Shown here: positions 1 through 7,731 of the stretch, in pieces
Numbering within the stretch: position 1 is the stretch's first letter
How the letters are laid out: each line of letters begins with the position of its first letter
Origin: UBA3263 sp964528425
GTDB lineage: Bacteria > Bacteroidota > Bacteroidia > Bacteroidales > Muribaculaceae
Length of the DNA: 64,000 bases
Direction: 5' to 3'
Assembly: GCA_964528425.1 (NCBI GenBank)
Contig: CAZGTD010000010.1
Coordinates: forward strand, 6,821 to 70,820
Program-made: the position numbers and the translations under genes
The notes under the pieces: model-generated
Databases searched by the model: none
Told to the model about the DNA's origin: nothing
The model's input: only the letters and a program-made list of their open reading frames with translations

Positions 1-835
1 TAACGAGGCCGGCAATCTGCTTCACCAGTTCGGCACGGTTAACACCATAGGGAATTTCTGTAATAACGATATTCGTATGGTTGGCCTCCGGAACCATTTC
101 ATACTTTGCGCGAACAACAATGCGACCGCGTCCGGTGGAATATGCGTCTTTAACTCCGTTTATGCCGTAAATCAGGCCGCCCGTAGGAAAGTCAGGCGCC
201 GGAATGTAGTTCATGAGTTCCTCGATGCTCAACTCAGGATTCTCAAGCAGAGCTATGGTGCCGGCTATAGACTCGCGGAGATTGTGTGTGGGCATATTCG
301 TTGCCATACCTACCGCAATACCCGTGGCGCCGTTAACGAGCAGGTTCGGGAAACGTGTAGGCAACACCGTGGGCTCCGTGCGCGAGTTATCATAGTTGGG
401 CTGCATGTCAACGGTGTCCTTTTCAATATCGGCGAGCATTTCTTCGCCGAGCTTTGCAAGACGTACCTCAGTGTAACGCATAGCCGCAGCTCCGTCGCCG
501 TCGATGGAACCGAAGTTGCCGTGACCGTCGACCAGAATATTGCGCATGTTCCAGTCCTGGGCAAGGCGAACAACAGTGCCGTAAATTGATGAGTCACCGT
601 GGGGGTGATATTTACCCATTACGTCGCCGACACAGTTGGCCGACTTTTTATAGGGTTTATCGGATGTGTTGCCCATATCGTTCATGCCAAATAAAACTCG
701 ACGATGAACGGGCTTCAATCCGTCGCGAACGTCAGGTAGAGCGCGGCTGACAATAACCGACATCGAGTAGTCGATGTAGGCTGTTTTCATTTCGCTCTCA
801 ATATTGATCTTTTGAATACGATCTTGATAAAGCAT
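1..835 (-). CDS. gyrA: DNA gyrase subunit A, N-terminal part (runs off the left edge)
   Basis: Translating the minus strand from the ATG at 835 gives an open frame of 278 codons to the window edge. It matches the start of the GyrA breakage-reunion domain: YIDYSMSVIVSRALPDVRDG, then RPVHRR-type DNA-binding residues (KPVHRR), the quinolone-determining loop KYHPHGDSSIYG, and AAMRYTE with the active-site tyrosine. GyrA pairs with GyrB to introduce negative supercoils. The gene stands alone, with gyrB about 38 kb away on the same strand. The residue matching E. coli Asp87 is Gly (codon at 578-580), while the Ser83 position remains Ser. Other Bacteroidales also lack Asp there, so this alone does not show quinolone resistance. 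The C-terminal part lies outside the window. Confidence 0.97.
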   Translation of the reverse strand, partial: MLYQDRIQKINIESEMKTAYIDYSMSVIVSRALPDVRDGLKPVHRRVLFGMNDMGNTSDKPYKKSANCVGDVMGKYHPHGDSSIYGTVVRLAQDWNMRNILVDGHGNFGSIDGDGAAAMRYTEVRLAKLGEEMLADIEKDTVDMQPNYDNSRTEPTVLPTRFPNLLVNGATGIAVGMATNMPTHNLRESIAGTIALLENPELSIEELMNYIPAPDFPTGGLIYGINGVKDAYSTGRGRIVVRAKYEMVPEANHTNIVITEIPYGVNRAELVKQIAGLV

Positions 836-867
836 ATAAATGTGATTCGATTTGATTTTTGAACCTA

Positions 868-875
868 CAAAGGTA
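868..875 (-). promoter_or_regulatory. Bacteroidota -7 box upstream of gyrA
   Basis: The minus strand reads TACCTTTG, an exact match to the Bacteroidota -7 consensus TAnnTTTG. It lies 33 bases upstream of the gyrA ATG at 835. The position and match suggest it drives gyrA; transcription was not measured. Confidence 0.7.
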
Positions 876-907
876 ACAATTTTTTACTATTCGTTCCAAA
901 TAATTTT

Positions 908-1855
908 TTATATATTCATATAAAGGTAAACCAAATAGGCAATGTAAATAACCACCATTACCGCGCCTTCCCATCGTTTAATGACTTTATTGCCAAACAC
1001 AAAGCCAAACAGCAGGAAAAGCAGAGCAGAAAGCATCAGAACGCCAAGATCAACAAGACCGATATTGCCGAACGGCATGGGTGTTATTGTGCCGGCGCAT
1101 CCCAATACAAAGAACACGTTGAAAATACACGAACCTATTACTGTGCCGACCGACAAACCCGACATTCCCTTCAATGCCGCTGTAATCGAAGCGGCGAGCT
1201 CGGGCAAAGAAGTGCCAACGGCAAGAATTGTCAGTCCAATCAATGCCTCGCTCCAGCCCAACATACGCGCAAGGCCCGTAGCACCGTCAACGAACCATTC
1301 ACCACCCCAGACCAAAACGCCCAGTCCCCCGAATAAGTAAAGCAACGAGCGCCAGAGAGGCATCGTCTTTATCTGCTCTGAATCATCAGCCGTTTCTTTC
1401 GGTTTGTTTAACGCCTGAGTCAAAAACAGCGCAAAAAACAAAATGAAAAGCAGTCCGCAAACTCGGGTCAATGTGCGTGGACCGGCTCCAAGCTCCGGAG
1501 CAAGGCCGACAAATAGCATAGCCGCAGATGAAACCAACATCCAGATTGCATCGCCTGTCAACACGGTTTTTGGCACAGATATGGGCCGCAAGATAGCAAC
1601 TACGCCTATAATCATCAGAATATTGAAAATATTGGAGCCGACAATATTTCCAATCGACATTGCCGGGGCACCCTCGAGCGCGGCCAAAAGGCTGACTATG
1701 AACTCCGGCGCACTAGTGCCTATCGAAACTATGGTCAAACCGATAACAAAATCACTGACTCCAAGGCGCTTTGCAACTGCGGCGCAGCCGTCGGTCATGA
1801 AATTTGCGCCGCCGAGTATCAATACGAACCCGACGAGTAGAAAAACTATGTCCAT
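908..1855 (-). CDS. Calcium/sodium antiporter, YrbG/CaxA family
   Basis: This 315-residue protein is made almost wholly of hydrophobic helices arranged as two homologous halves, the layout of the Ca2+:cation antiporter superfamily. Each half carries the alpha-repeat signature: GTSAPEFIVSLLAA with GNIVGSNIFN near residues 47-78, and GTSLPELAASITAA with GTVIGSCIFN in the second half. The Glu and Asn residues of these repeats bind the ions in known exchangers. The length is typical for YrbG. Its start overlaps the end of the upstream aminotransferase by 10 bp, so it is translationally coupled to a deoxysugar gene set, with no obvious functional reason. It ends in AT-rich sequence without a clear terminator hairpin before gyrA. 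Confidence 0.93.
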   Translation of the reverse strand: MDIVFLLVGFVLILGGANFMTDGCAAVAKRLGVSDFVIGLTIVSIGTSAPEFIVSLLAALEGAPAMSIGNIVGSNIFNILMIIGVVAILRPISVPKTVLTGDAIWMLVSSAAMLFVGLAPELGAGPRTLTRVCGLLFILFFALFLTQALNKPKETADDSEQIKTMPLWRSLLYLFGGLGVLVWGGEWFVDGATGLARMLGWSEALIGLTILAVGTSLPELAASITAALKGMSGLSVGTVIGSCIFNVFFVLGCAGTITPMPFGNIGLVDLGVLMLSALLFLLFGFVFGNKVIKRWEGAVMVVIYIAYLVYLYMNI

Positions 1856-2952
1856 GAATTAAGTAAGGAAATAACTCGCTTAACCTCTTCGGCAGTAAGT
1901 ACCGGAGATATTGGCAGCGATAGTTCTTGGTTATGAATTCGTTCAGTAATCGGCAACTCCAGATGTTCCCACCCGTTATAGCATTTCTGCTTGTGGGGAG
2001 GAATCGGATAGTGAATCAGAGTCTGCACTCCGTTCTCCTCAAGATATTTTTGCAGCCGGTCTCGCTCAGGGGTAAATATAGGAAAAATGTGAACAACATT
2101 GCTGTGCCAATCTTGCGTAACCGGCACTTTAATTAGTGGGTTATTAATGCCTGATATATAAAGTTTTGCGAGTTCCTTGCGGTAATTGTTCTCTTTATTA
2201 AGATAAGGCAGTTTTTCCCTCAGAACGGCAGCTTGCATCTCATCCAACCGCGAGTTTAATCCCCTGAAATCAAAAACGTATTTTTTTGAAGACCCGTAGT
2301 TGGCAAGCGCTCTTACCATTTGGGCTAAATCAGGGTCATTGGTCGTAACGGCTCCTCCGTCACCCAAAGCGCCGAGATTCTTACCGGGATAAAAACTATG
2401 TCCGGCGGCATCGCCGAGTGAACCGGTCATACGTCCCTCCCATTTGCATCCGTGGGCCTGGGCGTTGTCTTCGATCAGCAGCAGATGATTGGCAGCACAC
2501 AAATCAGCTATCTGACGGTTATACGCGCAACGCCCATACAAATGAACTATCATTACCGCACGGGTGCGGTCACTGATAGCGCTCCTTACCCTATCAGGGT
2601 CAATCTGAAGGGTTTCCGGGTCCGGTTCCACAAGAACGGGAACTAAATTATTATCGGTTACCGCCAAAATTGAAGCGATATATGTGTTGGCCGGAACAAT
2701 GACTTCATCTCCGGGTTTAAGCTTGCTTAATTCAATATAGGCTCTGAAAATCAGCCTGAGAGCATCCAGGCCATTTCCGCATCCTATAGCGAAATCTGAG
2801 CCGATAAAGTCAGCGAATTCCGACTCGAAAGCCGCATTCTCACGGCCCTGAATATACCACCCGGAATCAATAACCCGCTCTGCAGCTCGCTTGAGTGCAG
2901 CAGCGTGCACCTCATTTATCTTCTGAAGATCGAGAAACTTGATCTGCTTCAT
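1846..2952 (-). CDS. DegT/DnrJ/EryC1/StrS sugar aminotransferase (FdtB-like)
   Basis: PLP-dependent aminotransferase of about 368 residues that adds an amino group to a keto-sugar nucleotide. Family features in order are GCGNGLDALRL near the N-terminus (cofactor phosphate site), VIVPANTYIASI, LLIEDNAQAHG with the PLP Asp, and HSFYPGKNLGALGDGGA with the Schiff-base Lys. The start at 2952 (MKQIKFLDLQ) is chosen because the family begins with this kind of sequence; an in-frame Met at 3057 would add 35 unlikely residues. It follows two FdtA-like ketoisomerases, overlapping the nearer by 41 bp. That order suggests synthesis of a dTDP-3-amino-3,6-dideoxyhexose, as FdtA and FdtB do in making Fuc3NAc. 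The exact sugar is inferred. No acetyltransferase or rmlAB accompanies it. Confidence 0.9.
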   Translation of the reverse strand: MKQIKFLDLQKINEVHAAALKRAAERVIDSGWYIQGRENAAFESEFADFIGSDFAIGCGNGLDALRLIFRAYIELSKLKPGDEVIVPANTYIASILAVTDNNLVPVLVEPDPETLQIDPDRVRSAISDRTRAVMIVHLYGRCAYNRQIADLCAANHLLLIEDNAQAHGCKWEGRMTGSLGDAAGHSFYPGKNLGALGDGGAVTTNDPDLAQMVRALANYGSSKKYVFDFRGLNSRLDEMQAAVLREKLPYLNKENNYRKELAKLYISGINNPLIKVPVTQDWHSNVVHIFPIFTPERDRLQKYLEENGVQTLIHYPIPPHKQKCYNGWEHLELPITERIHNQELSLPISPVLTAEEVKRVISLLNSWT

Positions 2953-3355
2953 AGCTACGGCGGTAGGCCAAAAATTGATTGTAATCGCGCATATAATCTT
3001 CCTCATCGTATGGCGCGGAATTGAGGGATAAAACGACTGAGCCGGACGCAAAGTCAATCAGGTGATGCCAAATTCCTGGAGGTAGCAGAAGGCCTTCATA
3101 GGGTTTGTTAAGAAAAACCGTTTTCTTTCGGGTTCCGTCATCAAGAATAACCGTAAAACTGCCCGATGCTGCAACCAACGTCTGATAGAGTGAGTAATGA
3201 GCATGTTCGCCGCGACTCTCACCGCCCGGAACATCATAAATGTAGTAAACTCGTTTTACCTCGAAAGGTAAATCTTGCGCGACCGTGAGGTTGCCGTTAC
3301 GGTCACCCTGTTTGCGCGGGAATCTTATAACTCGGCAATCGTCAATTGTGGTCAT
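2912..3355 (-). CDS. FdtA/QdtA-like sugar 3,4-ketoisomerase (cupin)
   Basis: Small cupin protein of about 147 residues, starting at Met 3355 (MTTIDDCRV). FdtA-type enzymes convert dTDP-4-keto-6-deoxyglucose to the 3-keto isomer. The hallmark YYIYDVPGGESRGEHAHY is intact, including the His-x-His pair that is catalytic in FdtA/QdtA, and the second cupin strand follows as LLLPPGIWHHL. An in-frame Met at 3379 would also be possible. The gene overlaps its upstream paralogue by 14 bp and its downstream aminotransferase partner by 41 bp, so the three are surely translated from one mRNA. The general reaction is well supported; whether it makes the gluco or galacto product cannot be told from the sequence. 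Confidence 0.88.
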   Translation of the reverse strand: MTTIDDCRVIRFPRKQGDRNGNLTVAQDLPFEVKRVYYIYDVPGGESRGEHAHYSLYQTLVAASGSFTVILDDGTRKKTVFLNKPYEGLLLPPGIWHHLIDFASGSVVLSLNSAPYDEEDYMRDYNQFLAYRRSYEADQVSRSSEDK

Positions 3356-3710
3356 GAGTATAATCTTCGGTATCATCAATTCCGGAGCATAAAATCAGAG
3401 CTACCGAATTGGTTGAAAAGTTCTTTAGCCGATGCCAGACACCGGCAGGAATAAGCAGGCCCACATTGCTGCGGTTCAAAATAATAGAACGGTTCTCTTC
3501 AAGCTCTACTTCAAATGATCCGGAAATCGGAACAACAAAACGATTATCGGTATGGAAACAATGACCATGACGTCCTTCGCCTCCGGGAACATCATATATC
3601 CACACAACTCTGGATATTTTAATCGGAATATGACCAAACTCCTCAATGAAGGTCAGGTTTCCCCGCTCATCGAGAATCTTAGGAAGTTCAATCAGTCTTG
3701 TATTATCCAT
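3342..3710 (-). CDS. FdtA-like cupin, divergent paralogue
   Basis: This 122-residue cupin is the first gene of the deoxysugar unit and a paralogue of the next gene; both share VxxIYDVPGGE and the SGSFxV and LLxPxGxWHxL strands. Aligned from PGGE without gaps, the neighbour reads GEHAHY where this one reads HGHCFH. The first catalytic-type His is kept, but the second falls on Phe, with a His one position later, and the conserved Gln further on is Arg. It may use another sugar, be a weak or inactive partner in a mixed dimer, or catalyse a different step. The start at 3710 lies only about 11 bases after a -7 box, so the leader is very short. Confidence 0.82.
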   Translation of the reverse strand: MDNTRLIELPKILDERGNLTFIEEFGHIPIKISRVVWIYDVPGGEGRHGHCFHTDNRFVVPISGSFEVELEENRSIILNRSNVGLLIPAGVWHRLKNFSTNSVALILCSGIDDTEDYTHDHN

Positions 3711-3720
3711 AATTTACCCA

Positions 3721-3728
3721 CAAAGTTA
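3721..3728 (-). promoter_or_regulatory. -7 box for the ketoisomerase/aminotransferase/antiporter unit
   Basis: The minus strand reads TAACTTTG, a perfect -7 box. Transcription would start only a few bases before the ATG at 3710. It is divergent from the plus-strand box at 3761-3768. Confidence 0.75.
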
Positions 3729-3760
3729 CGATATTTCTTTATAATCTCCAAAAAAATACT

Positions 3761-3768
3761 TAACTTTG
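3761..3768 (+). promoter_or_regulatory. -7 box for the DUF805-ung-T9SS plug unit
   Basis: TAACTTTG on the plus strand matches the Bacteroidota -7 consensus exactly. It sits 29 bases before the ATG at 3798 and is the only such box before the five overlapping genes that follow. Confidence 0.78.
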
Positions 3769-3797
3769 CAGTGTCAACCTATTTATTATTAACAGTT

Positions 3798-4187
3798 ATG
3801 TACCAACGTCAAGTATCTTTCCAAGAGGCCGTTTCTATGGCCCTGAACCAGTATTGCAAGTTCAGCGGACGCGCAAGCCGCTCCGAGTACTGGTGGTTTG
3901 CTCTTTTCACCTTAATTATCGGGGTAGTTATTCTGACTCCCATAGCAGCAATTTTTGGTGCGCAATCAACTGCCTACAGCTGCATCAGCGCCATTATCAA
4001 TCTGGCCCTGCTTCTTCCGTCGCTCGGACTTTGCGTTCGTCGTCTGCACGACATTGGCAAAGGCGGCGGTTGGATTTTCATCAATTTTGTACCTCTCGTT
4101 GGTTGGATTATCTTCCTTGTTTGGATGGTTAAGGATTCCGAACCCGGCGACAACCGCTTCGGCCCGATGCCCAACCTCGTTGCATGA
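3798..4187 (+). CDS. DUF805 family inner-membrane protein
   Basis: Membrane protein of 129 residues. The start at 3798 (MYQRQVSF) is preferred over an in-frame Met at 3552 because it follows the promoter and begins the domain. The DUF805 signature is clear: FSGRASRSEYWWFALF near residues 22-37, then two or three hydrophobic segments, LCVRRLHDIGKGGGW, and a last hydrophobic stretch followed by KDSEPGDNRFGP. The family is widespread (E. coli YhaH and YhaI) and its function is unknown. The stop overlaps the ung ATG by 4 bp. It appears intact and ordinary; the link to ung seems to be one of transcription only. Confidence 0.9.
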   Translation: MYQRQVSFQEAVSMALNQYCKFSGRASRSEYWWFALFTLIIGVVILTPIAAIFGAQSTAYSCISAIINLALLLPSLGLCVRRLHDIGKGGGWIFINFVPLVGWIIFLVWMVKDSEPGDNRFGPMPNLVA

Positions 4188-4846
4188 CCGTAAGAATAAA
4201 TCCAGAATGGCAAAAGCAACTGGCCCCCGTTTGGGAGTCGGCGGCTTTTGCCAAAACTGCTGACTTTATTCGCCGCGAGTATTCTGTTGCCAAGGTTTAT
4301 CCGCCTGCGTCACAAATATTCGCGGCCTTTGATTTATGCCCGTTTTCGGCAGTCAAGGTTGTTATTCTCGGCCAGGATCCTTATCATGGCGACGGTCAGG
4401 CAAATGGATTGGCTTTCTCTGTCAACGAGGGTATTGCCGTGCCCCCATCGCTCGTAAATATATACAAAGAAATTAACTCAGACCTCGGTATTGTAGTGCC
4501 GCAATCCGGCAATCTGACCCGATGGGCCAAGCAGGGTGTGTTGCTTCTGAACAACTCGCTCACCGTTCGCGCCCATGAACCGGCATCGCATTCCTCAATC
4601 GGCTGGGAAGCGGTAACCGATGCAGCAATTTCAGCACTTTCAGCCAATAGCAGCGGCATAGTATTTATGTTGTGGGGAAGCCATGCCCGTCGTAAGTCGG
4701 CGCTTATCGACAGGTCGAAACATCTGGTGCTTGAAGCGCCCCACCCCTCCCCGCTTAGCGCCCATCGCGGCTTTTTCGGTTGCAAGCATTTTTCTAAGGC
4801 CAATGCTTATCTTATTGCGCAAGGGAAGGAACCCATAGTATGGTAA
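4184..4846 (+). CDS. ung: Uracil-DNA glycosylase, family 1
   Basis: Removes uracil from DNA, starting base-excision repair. The 220-residue length is standard. The water-activating motif GQDPYHG lies at residues 63-69 with the catalytic Asp at 65, and the DNA-binding loop HPSPLSAHRGFFGC begins near residue 187 with the second catalytic His. The uracil-contacting LLLNNSLTVR segment lies between them. It starts inside the stop of the DUF805 gene and overlaps the following Cys-motif gene by 7 bp, so it belongs to one polycistronic mRNA. All key residues are present. Confidence 0.98.
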   Translation: MTVRINPEWQKQLAPVWESAAFAKTADFIRREYSVAKVYPPASQIFAAFDLCPFSAVKVVILGQDPYHGDGQANGLAFSVNEGIAVPPSLVNIYKEINSDLGIVVPQSGNLTRWAKQGVLLLNNSLTVRAHEPASHSSIGWEAVTDAAISALSANSSGIVFMLWGSHARRKSALIDRSKHLVLEAPHPSPLSAHRGFFGCKHFSKANAYLIAQGKEPIVW

Positions 4847-5211
4847 CACTTGAAGAAAAAATTTCAAAGGCAGTAGAACTCAGGGCCGCCGGTTATAATT
4901 GCGCTCAGTGCGTTGCAATGGTTTTTGACCCGCAACTGGAAGCAATTGTCTCCGGGCTCGGTCGCGGCATTGGAGCCACTGGCAACATCTGCGGCGCTAC
5001 AAATGCTATGGCTATTGTAGCCGGCGTGAGAACATACGTCGGTCCGGCGGACAAAAACAGTCAATATGCTCGAGTAAGTGCGCTTATAAATGCTTTTGCC
5101 GAGAAAAACAATGGTCAGATCGAGTGCCGCCAACTTCGCCAACCGGGCAGAAAATCATGCCTGGAACTGATTAAGGACGCAATAACTATTCTTCATGAAG
5201 CGAATATTTAG
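4840..5211 (+). CDS. C_GCAxxG_C_C family putative redox protein
   Basis: Protein of 123 residues with the spaced-cysteine pattern of the C_GCAxxG_C_C family (PF09719): Cys in YNCAQCV near residues 20-25, CGATNAMAIV in the middle, and two further cysteines near the end (ECRQLRQPGRKSC). The glycine-rich run GLGRGIGATGNICGA before the central Cys is typical. Family members are proposed to be redox-active or to bind metal, but none of that is shown here. There is no signal peptide, so it is cytoplasmic. It overlaps ung by 7 bp and the T9SS plug gene by 17 bp. Confidence 0.85.
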   Translation: MVTLEEKISKAVELRAAGYNCAQCVAMVFDPQLEAIVSGLGRGIGATGNICGATNAMAIVAGVRTYVGPADKNSQYARVSALINAFAEKNNGQIECRQLRQPGRKSCLELIKDAITILHEANI

Positions 5212-6412
5212 TCTTGTGGTTCTTGCAGCCTCGATATTTCAAGTCGGCGCGCGCAATACGTCGACCACCATATTGCACCCCGACTTCAAATCACTTCAGG
5301 TGCTCGATCCTCAAAACCGTCTCGGCCAGCCGATAATCAGCGACAATAGGCAGATAAGAATCAGCTTCGACGAGCTTGCCGAAGACAACCGCTATCTGCG
5401 CTACAGGCTGGTGCATTGCAATAGCGATTGGCAACCGTCGTCGCTCTCTGAAATGGACTTTGTCAGTGGCTTCAATGTGGCTGAAGTTACTGATTACAGG
5501 CTTTCAGAAAACACATTGGCACACTACGTTCACTACGACATTACCTTGCCCAACCCCGATATGCAGCCGCTGGTTTCGGGCAATTATCTCGTTGAGGTCT
5601 TCGACGAAAATGACCCGTCAACTACCTTATTGCAAGCACGCTTTATGGTCGACGAAGCTATTGCCTCAATCGAAATGGGCGTTACTTCTCGAACCGACTA
5701 CGACTATAACGGCCGTCACCAGCAGCTGTCGGTCAAAGCGAATCTCCATGGCTCTAAAGTAGAGAATCCCTATAATGACCTTAAGCTCGTAGTTATTCAA
5801 AACGGCCGGGATAAGACTCGCCACGAAATTATTCATCCGCTCAGCGTTCAAGCCGAGTCGGCTCTTTACGAGCATCAGAAAGAACTGATTTTTCCGGCCG
5901 GCAACGAATTCCGCCGGTTCGACATTGCCAACACCAACTATCCGGGCATGGGAGTGGAATCAATCCGCTTTACCGACCCTCTCTATAGCGCCATGCTTAA
6001 AGTCGACGAGCCCCGCGCTTCGCAGCGCTACGTCTACGACCAGGATCAAGCCGGGCGCTTTTTCCCCGCCGAGATTTATTCCGACGATGCCGACATCAAC
6101 GCCGATTATATAGAAACGTTCTTTACGTTGAATATGCCTCAATTCGATGCTCCGGTATATCTCGAAGGTGATTTGACAATAGGCGTCGACCCCACTATGA
6201 TTTACGATGATTCGTTGGGAGCATACATCAAAACCTTGCTACTGAAGCAAGGAATGTATAACTACCGGTATATCACCCCAGCGGCCGAGAATCCTGTCGA
6301 AGGCGACCACTACGAAACAGGCAACGAATATCTTGCCCTACTATACTACTCTCCCGCCGGCAGCCGCTATGACCGACTGATAGGCACGGCAACCATTCTT
6401 TCAGGAAAATGA
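5195..6412 (+). CDS. Type IX secretion system plug protein (DUF5103)
   Basis: Protein of 405 residues with an N-terminal signal peptide (MKRIFSLVVLAASIFQVGA). The body matches the family first called DUF5103: ILHPDFKSLQV near the start, RYLVHC-like RYRLVHCNSDWQPSSLS, a central YSVEVF-like YLVEVFDEND, and a C-terminal immunoglobulin-like domain with the segment YNYRYITPA. In the Flavobacterium T9SS structure this family occupies ('plugs') the SprA/Sov translocon pore when PorV is absent. A periplasmic or outer-membrane location is expected. It is consistent with porU and the T9SS-tailed cargo elsewhere in this window. It overlaps both neighbours, which are unrelated to secretion. Confidence 0.85.
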   Translation: MKRIFSLVVLAASIFQVGARNTSTTILHPDFKSLQVLDPQNRLGQPIISDNRQIRISFDELAEDNRYLRYRLVHCNSDWQPSSLSEMDFVSGFNVAEVTDYRLSENTLAHYVHYDITLPNPDMQPLVSGNYLVEVFDENDPSTTLLQARFMVDEAIASIEMGVTSRTDYDYNGRHQQLSVKANLHGSKVENPYNDLKLVVIQNGRDKTRHEIIHPLSVQAESALYEHQKELIFPAGNEFRRFDIANTNYPGMGVESIRFTDPLYSAMLKVDEPRASQRYVYDQDQAGRFFPAEIYSDDADINADYIETFFTLNMPQFDAPVYLEGDLTIGVDPTMIYDDSLGAYIKTLLLKQGMYNYRYITPAAENPVEGDHYETGNEYLALLYYSPAGSRYDRLIGTATILSGK

Positions 6413-7014
6413 CAGAAGAACAAATTATGTTTCAGATACAAGACACTTTAGTAAGTCTCGACCTCGCAGAGGAATTTTTTTGTTGTGACCTCGACGCATG
6501 CAAAGGCGAATGCTGCATTGAAGGCGATGCCGGGGCACCCGTAACCGATAAGGAATGCCGCGAAATCAGACGCGCTCTGCCTCTTATTGAAAAAGATATG
6601 GCCCCAAGAGCAATCGAACTGGTCAAAGAACAGGGCGTAAGCTATATCGACGAAGAGGGAGACCTGGTAACTACCATTCTCGACGGACGCAACTGCGCCT
6701 TTACCTGCTATGCGCCAAACGGAATTTGCCTGTGTGCACTTGAAGGTGCATTCCGTCGCGGCGAAACGAATTGGCGCAAGCCGATAAGCTGTGCCCTATA
6801 TCCGGTCAGAGTAACTGAATATGAGAAATTCACAGCTGTAAACTACCATAAATGGAACATCTGCAATCCCGCCCGCACTAAGGGTCGGAAAGAAGGAATA
6901 AGACTCTATCAGTTTCTTAAAGAGTCTCTGATTGAAAGATTCGGTAGAGAATGGTACGACGAGCTTGCGCTCTGTTGCGAAACCTATCTGGCCGAACAGC
7001 AGGAAAACGACTAA
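6409..7014 (+). CDS. DUF3109 family cysteine-rich protein
   Basis: Protein of 201 residues, or 195 if the Met at 6427 is used. It has many cysteines in conserved clusters: FFCCDLDACKGECC near residues 24-36, CAFTCYAPNGICLCAL in the middle, CALYPVR, and CNP further on. The pattern resembles the CxxxCC clusters of zinc- or iron-sulphur-binding YkgJ-type proteins, so metal binding is likely; the DUF3109 family has no assigned function. There is no signal peptide. It overlaps the plug gene by 4 bp and is the last gene of the unit. A second cysteine-rich protein (4840-5211) is in the same unit. Confidence 0.85.
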   Translation: MTEEQIMFQIQDTLVSLDLAEEFFCCDLDACKGECCIEGDAGAPVTDKECREIRRALPLIEKDMAPRAIELVKEQGVSYIDEEGDLVTTILDGRNCAFTCYAPNGICLCALEGAFRRGETNWRKPISCALYPVRVTEYEKFTAVNYHKWNICNPARTKGRKEGIRLYQFLKESLIERFGREWYDELALCCETYLAEQQEND

Positions 7015-7020
7015 AGATTT

Positions 7021-7569
7021 TTACTCCTCGAGAGTCATATCGCTGAAGCCGCCGGCCTCAAACTCATCGTCATTAAACGAGTCTGAACCGTAAAATTCAT
7101 CGTCGAATTCCTCAACGGCCTTATTTGCGGCGTTAATCTTGGCAGGTTCAATTACTTCGAGTACACTCTCTTGTTGCGGCGCATGCCCCATGGCGCTTGA
7201 AACAAGCGGTTCGATCAGGTTTTTGCCAGGTTCTGAGGTCTTCATTTCCAGATAGAAGGAGCGATCGTTCAGATAGTCGAAAGTCAACATCAAACGCTGG
7301 CCCTCATCTTCGATTTCATCGCTGAGAATAGTATCCTCCATTAAATATGAATCTTCCGAAGCATCGAGGCCCATGTCCTCTAAGGTTATTTCGCGCTCCT
7401 TTTCCCATTCGTTATCACAAATGAAAAAAGAGCACATCTGATTTTTATCATAGCCAACGCTGTTATATATAGCGTTGCGGAGGTCAAGAAAAGTTGCATC
7501 GGCATCAATCTGGATGTCGCGGCGGAAGTTGTCAACTTCGTCGGAAACAACTCGGAAATTATATATCAT
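7021..7569 (-). CDS. PRiA4b ORF-3-like domain protein
   Basis: Acidic protein of 182 residues. The N-terminal about 120 residues look like the plasmid pRiA4b ORF-3 fold (PF07929): IYNFRVVSDEVDNFRRDIQI, then a helix with LDLRNAIYNSVGYD, FFICDNEWEKEREI, and LMLTFDYLNDRSFYLEM. The last 60 residues are low in complexity and rich in Asp and Glu. The family is common as a single chromosomal gene in Bacteroidales, and no function is known. It is not evidence of a plasmid. It converges on the DUF3109 gene with only 6 bp between stops. A weak -7-like box (TAACTTAG) lies at 7608-7615. Confidence 0.75.
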   Translation of the reverse strand: MIYNFRVVSDEVDNFRRDIQIDADATFLDLRNAIYNSVGYDKNQMCSFFICDNEWEKEREITLEDMGLDASEDSYLMEDTILSDEIEDEGQRLMLTFDYLNDRSFYLEMKTSEPGKNLIEPLVSSAMGHAPQQESVLEVIEPAKINAANKAVEEFDDEFYGSDSFNDDEFEAGGFSDMTLEE

Positions 7570-7697
7570 AGTTGTTTAAAGTTTGTTTTACGGTAGTTTT
7601 AACGCCGCTAAGTTAGTAATAGTTTTTATATCTGCAACAAATTTTTCCGATTTTTTTCTAAAAATATTTCATATTTTGCGGGGAACGAAAATTTTTG

Positions 7698-7705
7698 TAA
7701 TTTTG
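7698..7705 (+). promoter_or_regulatory. -7 box for dcp-sbcD-sbcC
   Basis: TAATTTTG on the plus strand, 27 bases before the dcp ATG. It matches TAnnTTTG exactly and lies in AT-rich sequence between divergent genes. Confidence 0.72.
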
Positions 7706-7731
7706 CATTTCAAATATAACATATTTTACGC

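Noticed and set aside
77..589. 170-codon plus-strand frame
   Set aside because: It is antisense to gyrA, whose translation on the minus strand is unmistakable.
7021..7569. Evidence of a plasmid or transposon from the pRiA4b ORF-3-like protein
   Set aside because: The domain name is historical; the family is a common chromosomal gene, and no transposase, inverted repeats or target duplications surround it.
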